From NCBI GenBank assembly GCA_963810615.1, contig CAWEOA010000008.1:186001-250000 (forward strand): a DNA stretch of 64,000 nucleotides, written 5' to 3'. The position numbers were made by a program, and so were the translations under genes. This DNA is from JARRQJ01 sp963810615. GTDB taxonomy: Bacteria > Pseudomonadota > Gammaproteobacteria > DRLM01. Shown here one piece after another: positions 1 through 8,245 of the stretch (position 1 is its first letter; each line of letters opens with the position of its first letter). The notes beneath the pieces are model-generated. The model was not told where the DNA came from. It saw nothing but the letters and a program-made list of their open reading frames with translations, and did not search any database.

Positions 1-165
1 AGCATCGGCGTTGCCGATGATTTGTCCGTAGGCATGGTTTTCCATCATGATCAGGAACACGTGATCGAGCTCCGGGACCCTATCATGGTCGCGATCGTTA
101 TGGGCGAAAGCCGGGCCGGTCAACAGGGCGGCCGAAACGCTGAGTGCCATTATTGATTTCTTCAT
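1..165 (-). CDS. Secreted phosphoesterase (phospholipase C/acid phosphatase family), N-terminal part only
   Basis: Only the first 55 codons are present; the gene runs off the left edge. Residues 1-21 are a signal peptide (KKS, hydrophobic core, cleavage after AFA), so the product is exported. Residues 35-47, HVFLIMMENHAYG, match the start of the PF04185 phosphoesterase family, whose members hydrolyse phosphodiesters or phosphomonoesters; the Glu-Asn pair of that motif belongs to the metal site. The start is secured by an AAGGAG Shine-Dalgarno 8 bases before the ATG. Substrate cannot be inferred from this fragment. Confidence 0.85.
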   Translation of the reverse strand, partial: MKKSIMALSVSAALLTGPAFAHNDRDHDRVPELDHVFLIMMENHAYGQIIGNADA

Positions 166-518
166 AGACTTTACTCCTTGCATTGCTAGGAAATGCTGCT
201 GGGTATTAGATGATCGCCTGTAATAAGCGGATCGCTAACGCCTGTCGCAATGATCACAGGTCGTTGGCGAACGAGGCATAAGCTACGGGCGATTAGTTAC
301 ATTGATGTTACGAAATCGTGAATATTATTTAATGAGAGTGGTGCGCATGCCTTGCTAGTGTTATGGATGGAGAGGTGTGCTATCGCGTGTAATACGCACC
401 AAACGGTTGCGGTTCCTGGTGTGATCAAGCCGGCATACTCTATATGCTGTGCGGCATGGATCGGTCGGCACCAGGTGCTCGGCGCTCTGCATGGCGATGT
501 CCATTCCCGGCAGGCGGT
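166..518. other. Intergenic region without a recognisable gene
   Basis: About 350 bases between modA and the phosphoesterase gene, both on the minus strand. It is AT-richer than its surroundings at 290-350. A 53-codon minus-strand frame overlaps the modA stop as ATGA, the usual position of modB, but it is rich in Arg and Pro, has no hydrophobic segments and does not resemble a permease. I see no RNA gene. The promoter of the phosphoesterase gene must lie here. Confidence 0.5.
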
Positions 519-1280
519 TCATGGCAGGCCGTAGCCGTAGTCCGCCAGAACCTTGCGCGCCGCAGCTGAGGTGAGGAATTGGATGAAATGTTTGCAATCC
601 GTCTCCGCATTGTCCGTGCCATGTTTCAAGATCACTGCGCCTTGGGCGATGGGCTGGTAGGAGTCCGGTGGTACTTCGATCCAATGCCCCTTGCCGCGCA
701 TGGTGGGAGATAGCACCACCGATTTGGCGGTGAATCCGGCAGTAACGTTTTGCGAGTAGATGTATTGATTCACCTGCGACACATTTTCGCCGAACACCGC
801 CTTGGCCTGAACAGCGTCGGCGATGCGGTAATGCGTCAGAGCCTGCAGTGCCGCCCGACCATAGGGGGCAAACCTGGGATTGGCGATGGCTACCTTGCTT
901 ACCTTGGGACCGGTTAAGACCTTCAGCCCCGGTGTCAGATCGAGTTCGCTCATGGTCCACAGTACCAGAGTACCGTAGGCGTAGACGATGGGCGCGCTAC
1001 TCGCCAACCCCGCCTTGTGCAGCGTTCGGGGATAATCCATGTCGGCAGAGAGAAACATATCGAAGGGGGCGCCACTGCGTACTTGCGCGCTGATCTTGCC
1101 GGAGGAGCCGATGATGGTGTGAATGTCGATGCCGGTTTCGCGGGTAAAGGCGGCTTGCAGATCCTGGAAGGCGAACTGGGTGTTGGCGGCGACTGCGATG
1201 GTTATCGATCCCGCTGCGGCGGGTGTCGCCAGCGGCAGTAACAGCAACATTGCATTTAAAAGTCCGCTGAGTTTTTTCAT
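519..1280 (-). CDS. modA: Molybdate/tungstate ABC transporter substrate-binding protein
   Basis: Periplasmic binding protein of the ModA family, expected to capture molybdate (or tungstate) and pass it to a ModB permease. The 253-residue length is normal for ModA. Residues 1-23 are a signal peptide ending in PAAA. The mature protein opens with ITIAVAANTQFAF, and SSGKISAQVRSGAPFDMF (59-76) is the family oxyanion-binding region. DMFLSADMDYPRTL and YAYGTLVLW follow in the expected order. No modB or modC lies downstream, which is unusual because modABC is normally an operon; the permease must be elsewhere or lost. Upstream sequence holds gene scars, so it may have been separated by rearrangement. 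Confidence 0.9.
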   Translation of the reverse strand: MKKLSGLLNAMLLLLPLATPAAAGSITIAVAANTQFAFQDLQAAFTRETGIDIHTIIGSSGKISAQVRSGAPFDMFLSADMDYPRTLHKAGLASSAPIVYAYGTLVLWTMSELDLTPGLKVLTGPKVSKVAIANPRFAPYGRAALQALTHYRIADAVQAKAVFGENVSQVNQYIYSQNVTAGFTAKSVVLSPTMRGKGHWIEVPPDSYQPIAQGAVILKHGTDNAETDCKHFIQFLTSAAARKVLADYGYGLP

Positions 1281-1302
1281 GAGAATTCTACTGCTTCAAT
1301 AT

Positions 1303-1456
1303 TTAAAATTTGATGATGGTGTCCAGGGAAATCCCCGTCGCCATGCTGCCGGCGACGTTGACCGCCAGATTGTCGCTGTGCCCTTCGTTATGGGGCGTGC
1401 GCTTTTGCTGAGCTTCATTGTCGACTGCGGCACAGACGGCATAAAGAATGATTCCA
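1303..1456 (-). pseudogene. C-terminal remnant, possibly of an outer-membrane beta-barrel protein
   Basis: A minus-strand frame without a start reads ILYAVCAAVDNEAQQKRTPH, then a final stretch ending SLDTIIKF and a TAA, 22 bases before modA. In the last 22 residues every second residue is mainly hydrophobic and the last residue is Phe, the hallmark of a terminal beta-strand recognised by the BAM machinery. Upstream it fuses directly to a transposase fragment. Inference: the 3' end of a porin-like gene cut off by an insertion or deletion. The family is not identified. Confidence 0.4.
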
Positions 1457-1552
1457 TTCGCTTTTGAAATAGCCCCGGTCTGGAACCACGGTAAGTTCCT
1501 GGGTGCCCATCGTTGCCCGTGCGGCTTTCGCCCTCGGTAAACGCTTCATACG
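1457..1552 (-). pseudogene. Transposase remnant (DDE type, IS1182/IS5-like)
   Basis: A minus-strand frame encodes AKAARATMGTQELTVVPDRG followed by YFKSE. This resembles the catalytic-core segment of DDE transposases, which commonly read as an AKEAMG-like stretch, then LTVVADRGY(F/Y)(K/N)(G/S)EE; the Asp of DRGY is the second catalytic acid. Only about 32 codons remain, with no terminal repeats or N-terminal domain. It marks an old insertion between modA and the transglutaminase gene. Confidence 0.5.
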
Positions 1553-1780
1553 AATGTCCCAAGAAACAACATGTATGAATCATATCAAGGCTGGCGTTTT
1601 GACACACTCTGGGCCGGATACAGTCTGTTGCCTAAGGGGTCGGGCACGAAATCGGCTATCGGGTTTTTAGTCTTTCCAGGGGGATTCAGCGATTTACCCG
1701 CGAGTGTCAAATGCCAGGTGGATTCTCGCGAAGTGGGTGGGTTATGCTTCTTAACGCCCCCCGTAACGGACGATTTGCCC

Positions 1781-2569
1781 ATGTGGTTACGCACTAGCTG
1801 CGATTTGGCATTTGATATCTCAGTGTCTATTCCCTTTGTGCTGATGCTGAGGCCCCGCAGCGGTGCCCAGCAATGGATCGCGCGCGAGGAATACAGGCTG
1901 GAGCCAAGCGTACCCGTATTCGAATTCACGGATGGCTACGGCAACCTCTGCCAACGCCTCATTGCTCTCCCTGGTCCCTTCGCGGTGCGCACCAGTGCCG
2001 AGATCATGACCGAGGATTATGTTGATCAAGCGTTTGGAGCACCGTTTGTCGAAATCCAGAATCTGCCTGATCCCGTACTCAGCTACCTGTTGCCCAGTCG
2101 CTACTGTGAGTCGGACCGCTTTCATCAAATGGCGATCGAAATCACGGCAGGCCAGCAGCCGGGTTACGACCAGGTTGCGGCAATCGTCATCTGGCTGCGC
2201 AACAGCATCAGTTATCGCCCCGGCAGCAGTGACATTCCAGTATCAGCGGTGGAGACTAATGTCAGACAAGTAGGCGTGTGTCGGGACTTGGCGCACCTCG
2301 GAATCGCATTGTGTCGCAGCATCAGCATTCCAGCACGTATGGTAGTGGGCTACCTCTACGGACTGGAGCCCATGGACTTGCACGCCTGGTTCGAGGCTTA
2401 CGTAGGTGGTCGCTGGTATACCTTTGACGCGACGCAGGCCGAGCTAAAGGGCGGATATGTGGCAGTCGGATATGGCCGCGATGCCGCGGATGTCGCCGTC
2501 TACAATCAGTTCGGACCGGTAGTCTATCCGACGGCACAGACCGTTCGTGTGGAATACATCCGAGCTTAG
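1781..2569 (+). CDS. Transglutaminase-like cysteine peptidase family protein (copy 1)
   Basis: A 262-residue protein with an N-terminal bacterial transglutaminase-like beta domain (about 1-110) and a C-terminal papain-fold transglutaminase core. The catalytic triad is visible: Cys167 in GVCRDLAHLGIALC, His201 in DLHAWFEAYVGGRW and Asp216 in YTFDATQ. Proteins of this set are thought to be peptidases or acyl-transfer enzymes; no substrate is established. The open frame reaches back to 1571, but the ATG at 1781 is preferred: homologous similarity starts with LRTSCDLAFDISV just after it, and the upstream stretch looks non-coding. A second, divergent transglutaminase gene follows on the same strand. 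Confidence 0.85.
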   Translation: MWLRTSCDLAFDISVSIPFVLMLRPRSGAQQWIAREEYRLEPSVPVFEFTDGYGNLCQRLIALPGPFAVRTSAEIMTEDYVDQAFGAPFVEIQNLPDPVLSYLLPSRYCESDRFHQMAIEITAGQQPGYDQVAAIVIWLRNSISYRPGSSDIPVSAVETNVRQVGVCRDLAHLGIALCRSISIPARMVVGYLYGLEPMDLHAWFEAYVGGRWYTFDATQAELKGGYVAVGYGRDAADVAVYNQFGPVVYPTAQTVRVEYIRA

Positions 2570-2665
2570 CCGATTCTACAGTGCGATCGGCGGCAGCAAA
2601 GGCATGGTCGGCAGGGTGGATTGAACATCCTGGCAAGGATTAATTACTGTTGAGGTTATTCATAC

Positions 2666-3511
2666 ATGCACTTCACGATCCGGCATCACACTCATTATCG
2701 CTATTCGCACCCGGTGCAGTTCAGCCCGCAGCGGCTGCGTTTCCACCCTCGTGATGATGGCGCGCAGCGGGTCATTGATCATCAGCTCAACGTTACCCCG
2801 ACGCCGCTGGGGCGCAATGACCATATCGATATCGAAGGAAACCGGGTGACCCAGATTTGGTTCGAAGAGAAAACGGACCGCCTCGATATCGAGGTGACCA
2901 TGCAGGTTGAAACCCTGCGACGCAATGCCTTCGACTTCATCCTGGCGCCGGAAGGGGTGGTTTTGCCCATCGACCATGAGCATGACGTTATCTGCGCGCG
3001 CGCCTATCTGGAGCGTATCGAACCCGACGATGCAGTTACCGTCTTCGCTGCCGAACTCAGCCTGGCAGTCAATCGCGATACACTGAACTTCCTTGATCGC
3101 CTGAACCGCCAGCTGTTCGCCGAGTTCACCCAGGAGCATCGCCATACGGGTGCACCACAAAGCCCGGCTTTTACCCTGCAGAGCCGCAGCGGGGCGTGCC
3201 GAGATCTGGCCGTGTTGTTCGTCGACTGCTGTCGGGCCGAAGGAATTGCCGCACGCTTCGCCAGCGGCTACCAGAAGGGCTCACTCCAGAGCGAGCGGCG
3301 TCATCTACACGCCTGGCCGGAGGTGTATCTGCCCGGCGCCGGCTGGCGTGCTTTCGATCCCACCCATGGGGAGGCGGTGGCCGACACCCATGTGACCATC
3401 GCGGCGGCGGCAAACTCGCGCGATACCATGCCGGTGACCGGGAGTTTTATCGGTGAGGGCGCAACCAGTAAACTTGATTACACGCTGGAAATTCAGGTAT
3501 CCGAAGATTAA
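2666..3511 (+). CDS. Transglutaminase-like cysteine peptidase family protein (copy 2)
   Basis: A 281-residue protein with the standard layout: N-terminal beta-sandwich (MHFTIRHHTHYRYSHPVQFS) followed by a transglutaminase core. Catalytic Cys178 sits in SRSGACRDLAVLFVDCCR, His215 in RHLHAWPEVYLPGAGW and Asp231 in AFDPTHG. It is in tandem with copy 1 but clearly diverged, so this is not a recent duplication. Genes of this subfamily commonly neighbour alpha-E and circularly permuted ATP-grasp genes; here those lie about 21 kb away (24559-26960), suggesting a split functional group. No signal peptide, so a cytoplasmic location is likely. Confidence 0.88.
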   Translation: MHFTIRHHTHYRYSHPVQFSPQRLRFHPRDDGAQRVIDHQLNVTPTPLGRNDHIDIEGNRVTQIWFEEKTDRLDIEVTMQVETLRRNAFDFILAPEGVVLPIDHEHDVICARAYLERIEPDDAVTVFAAELSLAVNRDTLNFLDRLNRQLFAEFTQEHRHTGAPQSPAFTLQSRSGACRDLAVLFVDCCRAEGIAARFASGYQKGSLQSERRHLHAWPEVYLPGAGWRAFDPTHGEAVADTHVTIAAAANSRDTMPVTGSFIGEGATSKLDYTLEIQVSED

Positions 3512-3549
3512 GCGGCTGCCTTGTTCTATATGCTGTCACCTATTTACAC

Positions 3550-3693
3550 CTAGTCCATCAATTTCGCGTTTTTGGCATCCATAAACCCAGCGGTGACTTT
3601 GTGCTTGGTCATGGTGCGGACTAAGGCGGGGATTTTTTTCCTGGCGGTCCGGCTAAGTTCGATCACTGCCTTGATCCCATTCGCTCGGCAGTC
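3550..3693 (-). pseudogene. Decayed open frame of unknown family
   Basis: The minus strand reads DCRANGIKAVIELSRTARKK, then a Lys/Thr-rich tail ending KLMD and TAG. It has protein-like composition but no start codon, and an in-frame TAA lies immediately upstream, beyond which a compatible sequence (RELQTPIRA) continues. That pattern suggests a gene interrupted by a nonsense mutation. I do not recognise the family. The rest of the 290-base gap between the transglutaminase gene and comM shows nothing else. Confidence 0.3.
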
Positions 3694-3801
3694 TTATGCG
3701 CGGATGGGCGTTTGTAGTTCCCGTACTTTCCTGCGGCTGGTGCTCGCTCCGCTTAAATCGAGCATTGATTGGATCAAGAGTGCGTCGTTTGAATTTTTAT
3801 T

Positions 3802-5322
3802 TCATGGATATGCGGCGACAGTTTGTCGATCCAGGCGGCGGTAAGCTATCGCTTCGCTGACGTGGGTCGTGTCGATAGTGGGGCTGTCCGCTAGGTCGGC
3901 GATGGTGCGCGCGACTTTTATAATGCGGTGATAGGCTCGGGCGGAGAGACCCAATCGTTCAACGGCCTGTTCCAATAGTGCGGCCACCTTGTCGTCGGTG
4001 GAGCAAAAAACACCGAGCTCCTTGGGCGACAGGGCATGATTCAGCTTGCCGGCGCGCGCCAGTTGTTTATTGCGCGCGACCATCACGCGCTGCCGCACCT
4101 CGCTGCTGCCGGGTCCGCTGTTGTCGGTGTCGCGCAACACTTGATGCGGAACCTTAGGCACTTCCACATGCAAATCGATGCGATCCAATAATGGTCCGGA
4201 TAAACGAGATCGGTAGCGTTGTACTTGTTCAACGGTACAGTGACAGCGCCCGCCTGCATCGCCGAGATAGCCGCAGGGGCAGGGATTCATGGCGGCAATC
4301 AGTTGGAAGCGCGCCGGAAATTCCGCCTGGCGCGCCGCGCGGGAAATCACGATACGCCCCGACTCCAGGGGTTCGCGCAACACTTCCAGTACCCGCCGAT
4401 CGAATTCGGGCAACTCGTCCAGAAACAGGACGCCGTGATGGGCGAGGGAGATTTCTCCAGGCCGCGGTTGCGAGCCGCCGCCCACCAGCGCCACCCCCGA
4501 GGCGGTGTGGTGCGGGGTGCGAAACGGGCGGCTCGCCCATTGGCTGATCTTAAATCCCCGGTCGCCGATGGAGGCGAGGGCGGCGGATTCCAGTGCCTCG
4601 CTTTCCGTCATGGGGGGCAGGATGGAGCCGAGGCGGCTCGCCAACATAGTCTTACCCGTGCCGGGCGGGCCGATCATCAACAGATTGTGACCGCCCGCCG
4701 CAGCGATCTCCAAGGCGCGTTTGGCGTGATGTTGGCCGCGTACCTCGGCCAGATCGCCGCTGTCGCCGGCGGATGCGGCCGGTATGGTGCAGATATGCGG
4801 TGCCAGCTGCGTGCTGCCTTGCAGATAGGCGCAGATGTCTAAAATATGCGGGGCACTTAGGACGACGGCGTCGCGCACCAGGGCGGCCTCGTCGGCATTG
4901 ACGGCGGGGAGCAGCAAGCTGCGTCCGGCATCGCGGCAATGTAGCGCGGCGGACAATGCCCCGCGGATACCCCGCAACTCGCCGGTCAGGGCCAGTTCAC
5001 CGATGAATTCATGCCGGTCGAGCCGGTCCGCCGGAATCTGTCCCGACGCGGCGAGTATCCCCAGCGCGATGGGTAGATCGAAGCGTCCCCCTTCCTTGGG
5101 AAGATCGGCCGGCGCCAGGTTGACGGTGATGCGCCGCATGGGGAATTCAAAACGGGCGTTGAGCAGGGCGGCGCGTACCCGGTCCTTACTTTCTTTGACG
5201 GTGGTTTCGGGTAGGCCGACGATGGACAGGCCGGGCAGGCCGTTGGCCAGGTGCACTTCCACCGTGACCAGCGGAGCGCTTATCCCGTCTTGAGCGCGGC
5301 TATAAATGACGGCAAGAGACAC
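3802..5322 (-). CDS. comM: YifB/ComM family AAA+ ATPase (Mg-chelatase-like)
   Basis: ComM is the hexameric helicase that drives branch migration during natural transformation. Domains: N-terminal ChlI-like domain (SLAVIYSRAQDGI, GLPGLSIVGLPETTVKESKD), AAA+ Mg-chelatase domain with Walker A GPPGTGKTML and Walker B GVLFLDELPEF, then the C-terminal Mg-chelatase domain (LSARAYHRIIKVARTIADL). A zinc-like motif CPCGYLGDAGGRCHC lies near position 350. The ATG at 5331 touches the AAGGA Shine-Dalgarno; GTG at 5322 has proper spacing and gives MSLAVIYS and 506 residues, the usual length, so I chose it. ubiK lies upstream on the same strand. Confidence 0.93.
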   Translation of the reverse strand: MSLAVIYSRAQDGISAPLVTVEVHLANGLPGLSIVGLPETTVKESKDRVRAALLNARFEFPMRRITVNLAPADLPKEGGRFDLPIALGILAASGQIPADRLDRHEFIGELALTGELRGIRGALSAALHCRDAGRSLLLPAVNADEAALVRDAVVLSAPHILDICAYLQGSTQLAPHICTIPAASAGDSGDLAEVRGQHHAKRALEIAAAGGHNLLMIGPPGTGKTMLASRLGSILPPMTESEALESAALASIGDRGFKISQWASRPFRTPHHTASGVALVGGGSQPRPGEISLAHHGVLFLDELPEFDRRVLEVLREPLESGRIVISRAARQAEFPARFQLIAAMNPCPCGYLGDAGGRCHCTVEQVQRYRSRLSGPLLDRIDLHVEVPKVPHQVLRDTDNSGPGSSEVRQRVMVARNKQLARAGKLNHALSPKELGVFCSTDDKVAALLEQAVERLGLSARAYHRIIKVARTIADLADSPTIDTTHVSEAIAYRRLDRQTVAAYP

Positions 5323-5416
5323 GGAATCCATTCCTTTAATTTCATGGTGTGGTCATCGCCTTCCGTGGCGGCTGACCTGGCAGTGCAATTACATAAAACG
5401 CTATGACGCCGGCTCG

Positions 5417-5707
5417 TTAAAAGCCGTGGGATTGTTGCGTGGCGTCGCCGCCGTCTCCCGAGGCGTGCAAGCGCGTTTCCAGGCGCATGATCTGCTCTTC
5501 CAATTCCCGGACCTTGGCGTGGGTGCGGCTGAGGACCGCGGCCTGTACGTCGAATTCTTCCCGCGTAACCAGGTTGAGTTTAGCGAAAGTGCCGTCCAGG
5601 ATGGCGCGAAAATTCTTCTCCGCGTCCTGCTTGATCTCTTTGATGCCGGGGGGTAATGCCGCGGCGAGACGGCTGGCGAGATTATCGAGAATTTTGGGGT
5701 CGATCAC
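5417..5707 (-). CDS. ubiK: Ubiquinone biosynthesis accessory factor UbiK (BMFP/YqiC family)
   Basis: A 96-residue small protein of the YqiC/UbiK family, which assists the aerobic ubiquinone hydroxylation complex, probably by linking it to lipid through UbiJ. N-terminal amphipathic helix region MIDPKILDNLASRLAAALP, a family block FRAILDGTFAKLNLVTREEFDVQ in the middle, and a C-terminal coiled coil (RTHAKVRELEEQIMRLETRL) that mediates trimerisation. The coupling of comM and ubiK on one strand is common in gammaproteobacteria. UbiH and UbiI, which act in the same pathway, are encoded at 49-51 kb in this window. Confidence 0.9.
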   Translation of the reverse strand: MIDPKILDNLASRLAAALPPGIKEIKQDAEKNFRAILDGTFAKLNLVTREEFDVQAAVLSRTHAKVRELEEQIMRLETRLHASGDGGDATQQSHGF

Positions 5708-5801
5708 GGTCGCTCCTCTCTGGTGATAAGGCCCGCTTCATTGCGGCCGGACTTGAGATCCCAGTCTAAACGAACTAAACGAAGAGTGTAGTCCCATTGA
5801 G

Positions 5802-5818
5802 CGCACCAATTTAGTGCT
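5802..5818 (+). promoter_or_regulatory. NtrC-like enhancer site upstream of glnK-amtB
   Basis: CGCACCAATTTAGTGCT matches the NtrC consensus TGCACCAANTTGGTGCA at most positions, including both inner half-sites. A weaker second site centred 30 bases downstream (5832-5848, right half TTAGTGCG) would lie on the same DNA face. Both are about 80-110 bases upstream of the sigma-54 promoter, the usual distance for an enhancer. Confidence 0.6.
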
Positions 5819-5911
5819 TATGGCTTGTGGCGCGTCCATCTTAGTGCGCGGCCCTGTGTGGAGAGGCGCTCAAAAAAGGTTAATTATTTGTTTTTTATAA
5901 TTTATTGCGAA

Positions 5912-5926
5912 TGGCATGGAAAGTGC
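5912..5926 (+). promoter_or_regulatory. Sigma-54 (RpoN) promoter of glnK-amtB
   Basis: TGGCATGGAAAGTGC fits the -24/-12 consensus TGGCACG-N4-TTGC with the invariant GG and GC dinucleotides correctly spaced by ten bases, and one mismatch in each element. It lies about 125 bases before the glnK start, downstream of the NtrC-like sites. This is the expected control for a P-II/ammonium transporter operon. Confidence 0.6.
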
Positions 5927-6052
5927 CTAGTGGTGTATGAGGTGAATTAATTCGTTCCGAATTGTGTTGTTTTGACGGGATCCGCGCGACGGTGACGACT
6001 ACAGAATGGCTTTCAAGCCGCGCCGGGGATTTCTGACTGAGGAGACATATCC

Positions 6053-6391
6053 ATGAAGCTAGTCGTAGCCATTATTAAACCATTCAAGCTGGACGATGTC
6101 CGCGAGTCCCTGTCCGAGATTGGCGTACAGGGCATAACAGTGACCGAGGTGAAAGGCTTCGGCCGCCAAAAGGGGCACACCGAGCTGTATCGCGGCGCGG
6201 AGTATGTGGTGGATTTCCTACCCAAGGTGAAGATCGAGGTGGCGGTGGATGACAGCCTACTCGATCGGGTGATGGAGAGCATCGCCAAGTCCGCCAACAC
6301 CGGCAAGATCGGTGACGGGAAGATTTTCGTGTTCAACATAGAGCAGGCCATGCGGATCCGTACCGGTGAAACCGGTCCCGATGCGCTGTAA
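6053..6391 (+). CDS. glnK: Nitrogen regulatory protein P-II (GlnK)
   Basis: A trimeric signal protein of 112 residues that reads ATP/ADP, 2-oxoglutarate and glutamine status and blocks AmtB when nitrogen is sufficient. Tyr51, the uridylylation site, sits in ELYRGAEY at the tip of the T-loop, and the GKIGDGKIFV C-loop signature is complete. The N-terminus MKLVVAIIKPFKLDDVRE is typical. A Shine-Dalgarno GAGGAG lies before the ATG. amtB follows 21 bases downstream, which with the sigma-54/NtrC elements identifies this copy as GlnK rather than GlnB. Confidence 0.95.
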   Translation: MKLVVAIIKPFKLDDVRESLSEIGVQGITVTEVKGFGRQKGHTELYRGAEYVVDFLPKVKIEVAVDDSLLDRVMESIAKSANTGKIGDGKIFVFNIEQAMRIRTGETGPDAL

Positions 6392-6412
6392 CCGTGAAGA
6401 GAGAGGTGTCAA

Positions 6413-7789
6413 ATGAAGCTTTATAAAAATCTGCTGAGCCTGTGTGCATTGATGTTGATGCTGTTCGCAGCACCGATGACCTTTGCCGACGATATGGCGG
6501 CGCCTGCCGCCGATACCATGGCCGCCCCCGCTACGGAGGCCCCGGCGGCGCCTGCCGAAGAGGCGCCTAAGCTCGATACGGGTAATACCGCATGGATGCT
6601 CACTTCAACGGCCTTGGTGTTGATGATGACCATTCCCGGACTGGCCTTGTTCTATGCCGGTATGGTGCGTTCCAAGAACGTGCTGTCGGTGTTGATGCAG
6701 TGTTTCGCCATTACCGCGTTGGTATCCGTGTTGTGGATGATGTTCGGCTACAGTATAGCCTTCGGTGATGGAGGTGATATGAATGCCTACCTGGGGGGCT
6801 TGGGCAAGGCCTTCCTCGCCGGGGTGCACATCGACACCCTTAGCGGCACTATCCCCGAAACGGTGTTCATGACCTTCCAGATGACCTTCGCTATCATCAC
6901 CCCGGCGCTGATCGTCGGTTCCTTCGCCGATCGCATGAAGTTTTCCGCCATGCTGTGGTTCATGGGGCTGTGGCTGTTGATCGTCTACGCGCCGATCTGT
7001 CATTGGGTATGGGGCGGCGGCTTCTTGGGTGGCCTGGGCGTTTTGGACTTCGCCGGCGGCACCGTGGTGCATATCAATGCCGGTATCGCCGGTCTGATGA
7101 CGGCGCTGGTGTTGGGCAAGCGTAAGGGTTATCCCACTACCCCGATGCCTCCTCATAATCTGGGCTACACCGTGGTCGGTGCCTCCTTGCTGTGGGTGGG
7201 TTGGTTCGGCTTCAACGCCGGTTCCGAGTTGGCCGCCGACGGTACCGCCGGCATGGCCATGGCGGTGACGCAGATCGCCACCGCCGCTGCGGCCCTGGCC
7301 TGGATGTTCGCCGAGTGGATTTCCCACGGCAAGCCGAGCGTGCTGGGTATCGCTTCCGGTGCAGTCGCCGGCTTGGTGGCCATCACCCCGGCCTCCGGTA
7401 CTGCGGGACCGATGGGCGCCTTGCTGATCGGTGCGGTTGCCGGCGTGGGCTGCTATTTCGCGGCGACCAAGATGAAGCGTGCCTTCGGGTATGACGACTC
7501 CCTCGACGCCTTCGGCGTGCATGCCATCGGCGGCATCATCGGTGCCCTCCTGACCGGCGTCTGTGTCGATGCCAGCTTCGGCGGCGCGGGTCTGGCCGAC
7601 GGTGTCACCATGGGTGCACAGCTCGGCAAGCAGGTCATCGGCGTGTTGACCACCGTGGTCTATACCGGTGTGGTGAGCTTCATACTGCTGAAGATCATCG
7701 ATATGGTCATCGGTCTGCGTGTTACCGAGGAGCAAGAGGCTCAAGGCCTGGATCTGGCCTTGCATGATGAGCGTGGTTATAACTTGTAA
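6413..7789 (+). CDS. amtB: Ammonium transporter AmtB
   Basis: An inner-membrane ammonium channel of 458 residues. An N-terminal signal peptide (to about 25) is followed by an unusual Ala/Pro/Glu-rich linker (about 26-50) before the first conserved segment TAWMLTSTALVLMMTIPGLA. Family signatures include ALFYAGMVRSKNVLSVL, DFAGGTVVHINAGIAGL (first pore His region) and FGVHAIGGIIGALLTG (second pore His region). The C-terminal tail IGLRVTEEQEAQGLDLALH contains the segment that docks GlnK. It forms an operon with glnK and ends in a strong terminator. Confidence 0.95.
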   Translation: MKLYKNLLSLCALMLMLFAAPMTFADDMAAPAADTMAAPATEAPAAPAEEAPKLDTGNTAWMLTSTALVLMMTIPGLALFYAGMVRSKNVLSVLMQCFAITALVSVLWMMFGYSIAFGDGGDMNAYLGGLGKAFLAGVHIDTLSGTIPETVFMTFQMTFAIITPALIVGSFADRMKFSAMLWFMGLWLLIVYAPICHWVWGGGFLGGLGVLDFAGGTVVHINAGIAGLMTALVLGKRKGYPTTPMPPHNLGYTVVGASLLWVGWFGFNAGSELAADGTAGMAMAVTQIATAAAALAWMFAEWISHGKPSVLGIASGAVAGLVAITPASGTAGPMGALLIGAVAGVGCYFAATKMKRAFGYDDSLDAFGVHAIGGIIGALLTGVCVDASFGGAGLADGVTMGAQLGKQVIGVLTTVVYTGVVSFILLKIIDMVIGLRVTEEQEAQGLDLALHDERGYNL

Positions 7790-7812
7790 TCTTCTAGATT
7801 ATTTCTCCAAAT

Positions 7813-7837
7813 GGGCGCCCTCGGGCGCCCTTTTTTT
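7813..7837 (+). terminator. Rho-independent terminator of glnK-amtB
   Basis: GGGCGCCC, a two-base spacer TC, GGGCGCCC and seven T follow the amtB stop by 23 bases. Confidence 0.9.
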
Positions 7838-7902
7838 ATTCGAGGCAATGCAGGCAGTGATGTCATCAATAGTGTGAGTAGGGTGTAAACAAGGGATAAC
7901 GA

Positions 7903-8232
7903 TTATTTGCCGGGCAGAGAATTCACGAAGCCTACGGCTGGCGCCATCCAGTCCTGCAGATCTTCATCGTCTTCGACGCCGGCCGGTTCCACATACACGA
8001 AGCCCTTCATTGCCTTGCCGGTGAAATTCATCTCGCTGGCGTGAGGCCGCTGCAATGCCGCCGCATAATGATCGGGGCCGGTCCGAACCATCAAGGTGTC
8101 GCCGACGATGCCGCAGCACATGTGACCGCGGAGCATGAAGGCGATGCCGCCGAACATCCGTTTTTCCTCAGCGCTATAGCGGTTGGCTAAGATCTCCCTC
8201 AGCCGTTGCGCCAGTCCCTCATCGTAGGCCAT
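7903..8232 (-). CDS. TfoX/Sxy N-terminal domain protein
   Basis: A 109-residue protein consisting only of the TfoX N-terminal domain: EEKRMFGGIAFMLRGHMCCG and VRTGPDHYAAALQRPHA are the family blocks, ending with the FVYVEP strand. Full TfoX/Sxy proteins regulate competence genes, but single-domain members are widespread and mostly of unknown role. It follows a CDGSH gene on the same strand with 13 bases between them, so the two are probably co-transcribed. comM, also linked to transformation, is 3 kb away, but that may be chance. Confidence 0.85.
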   Translation of the reverse strand: MAYDEGLAQRLREILANRYSAEEKRMFGGIAFMLRGHMCCGIVGDTLMVRTGPDHYAAALQRPHASEMNFTGKAMKGFVYVEPAGVEDDEDLQDWMAPAVGFVNSLPGK

Positions 8233-8245
8233 GGCCGATGCCCTG

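Noticed and set aside
361..522. modB-like gene after modA, overlapping as ATGA
   Set aside because: The 53-codon frame has no hydrophobic helices or permease motif.
1571..1780. N-terminal extension of the first transglutaminase gene
   Set aside because: The 70 codons upstream of the ATG at 1781 have no family similarity and begin beside a transposase scar.
6605..7765. Long antisense open frame (386 codons) opposite amtB
   Set aside because: It has a low-complexity His/Gly/Gln-rich translation and no family pattern; the plus-strand amtB explains the sequence.
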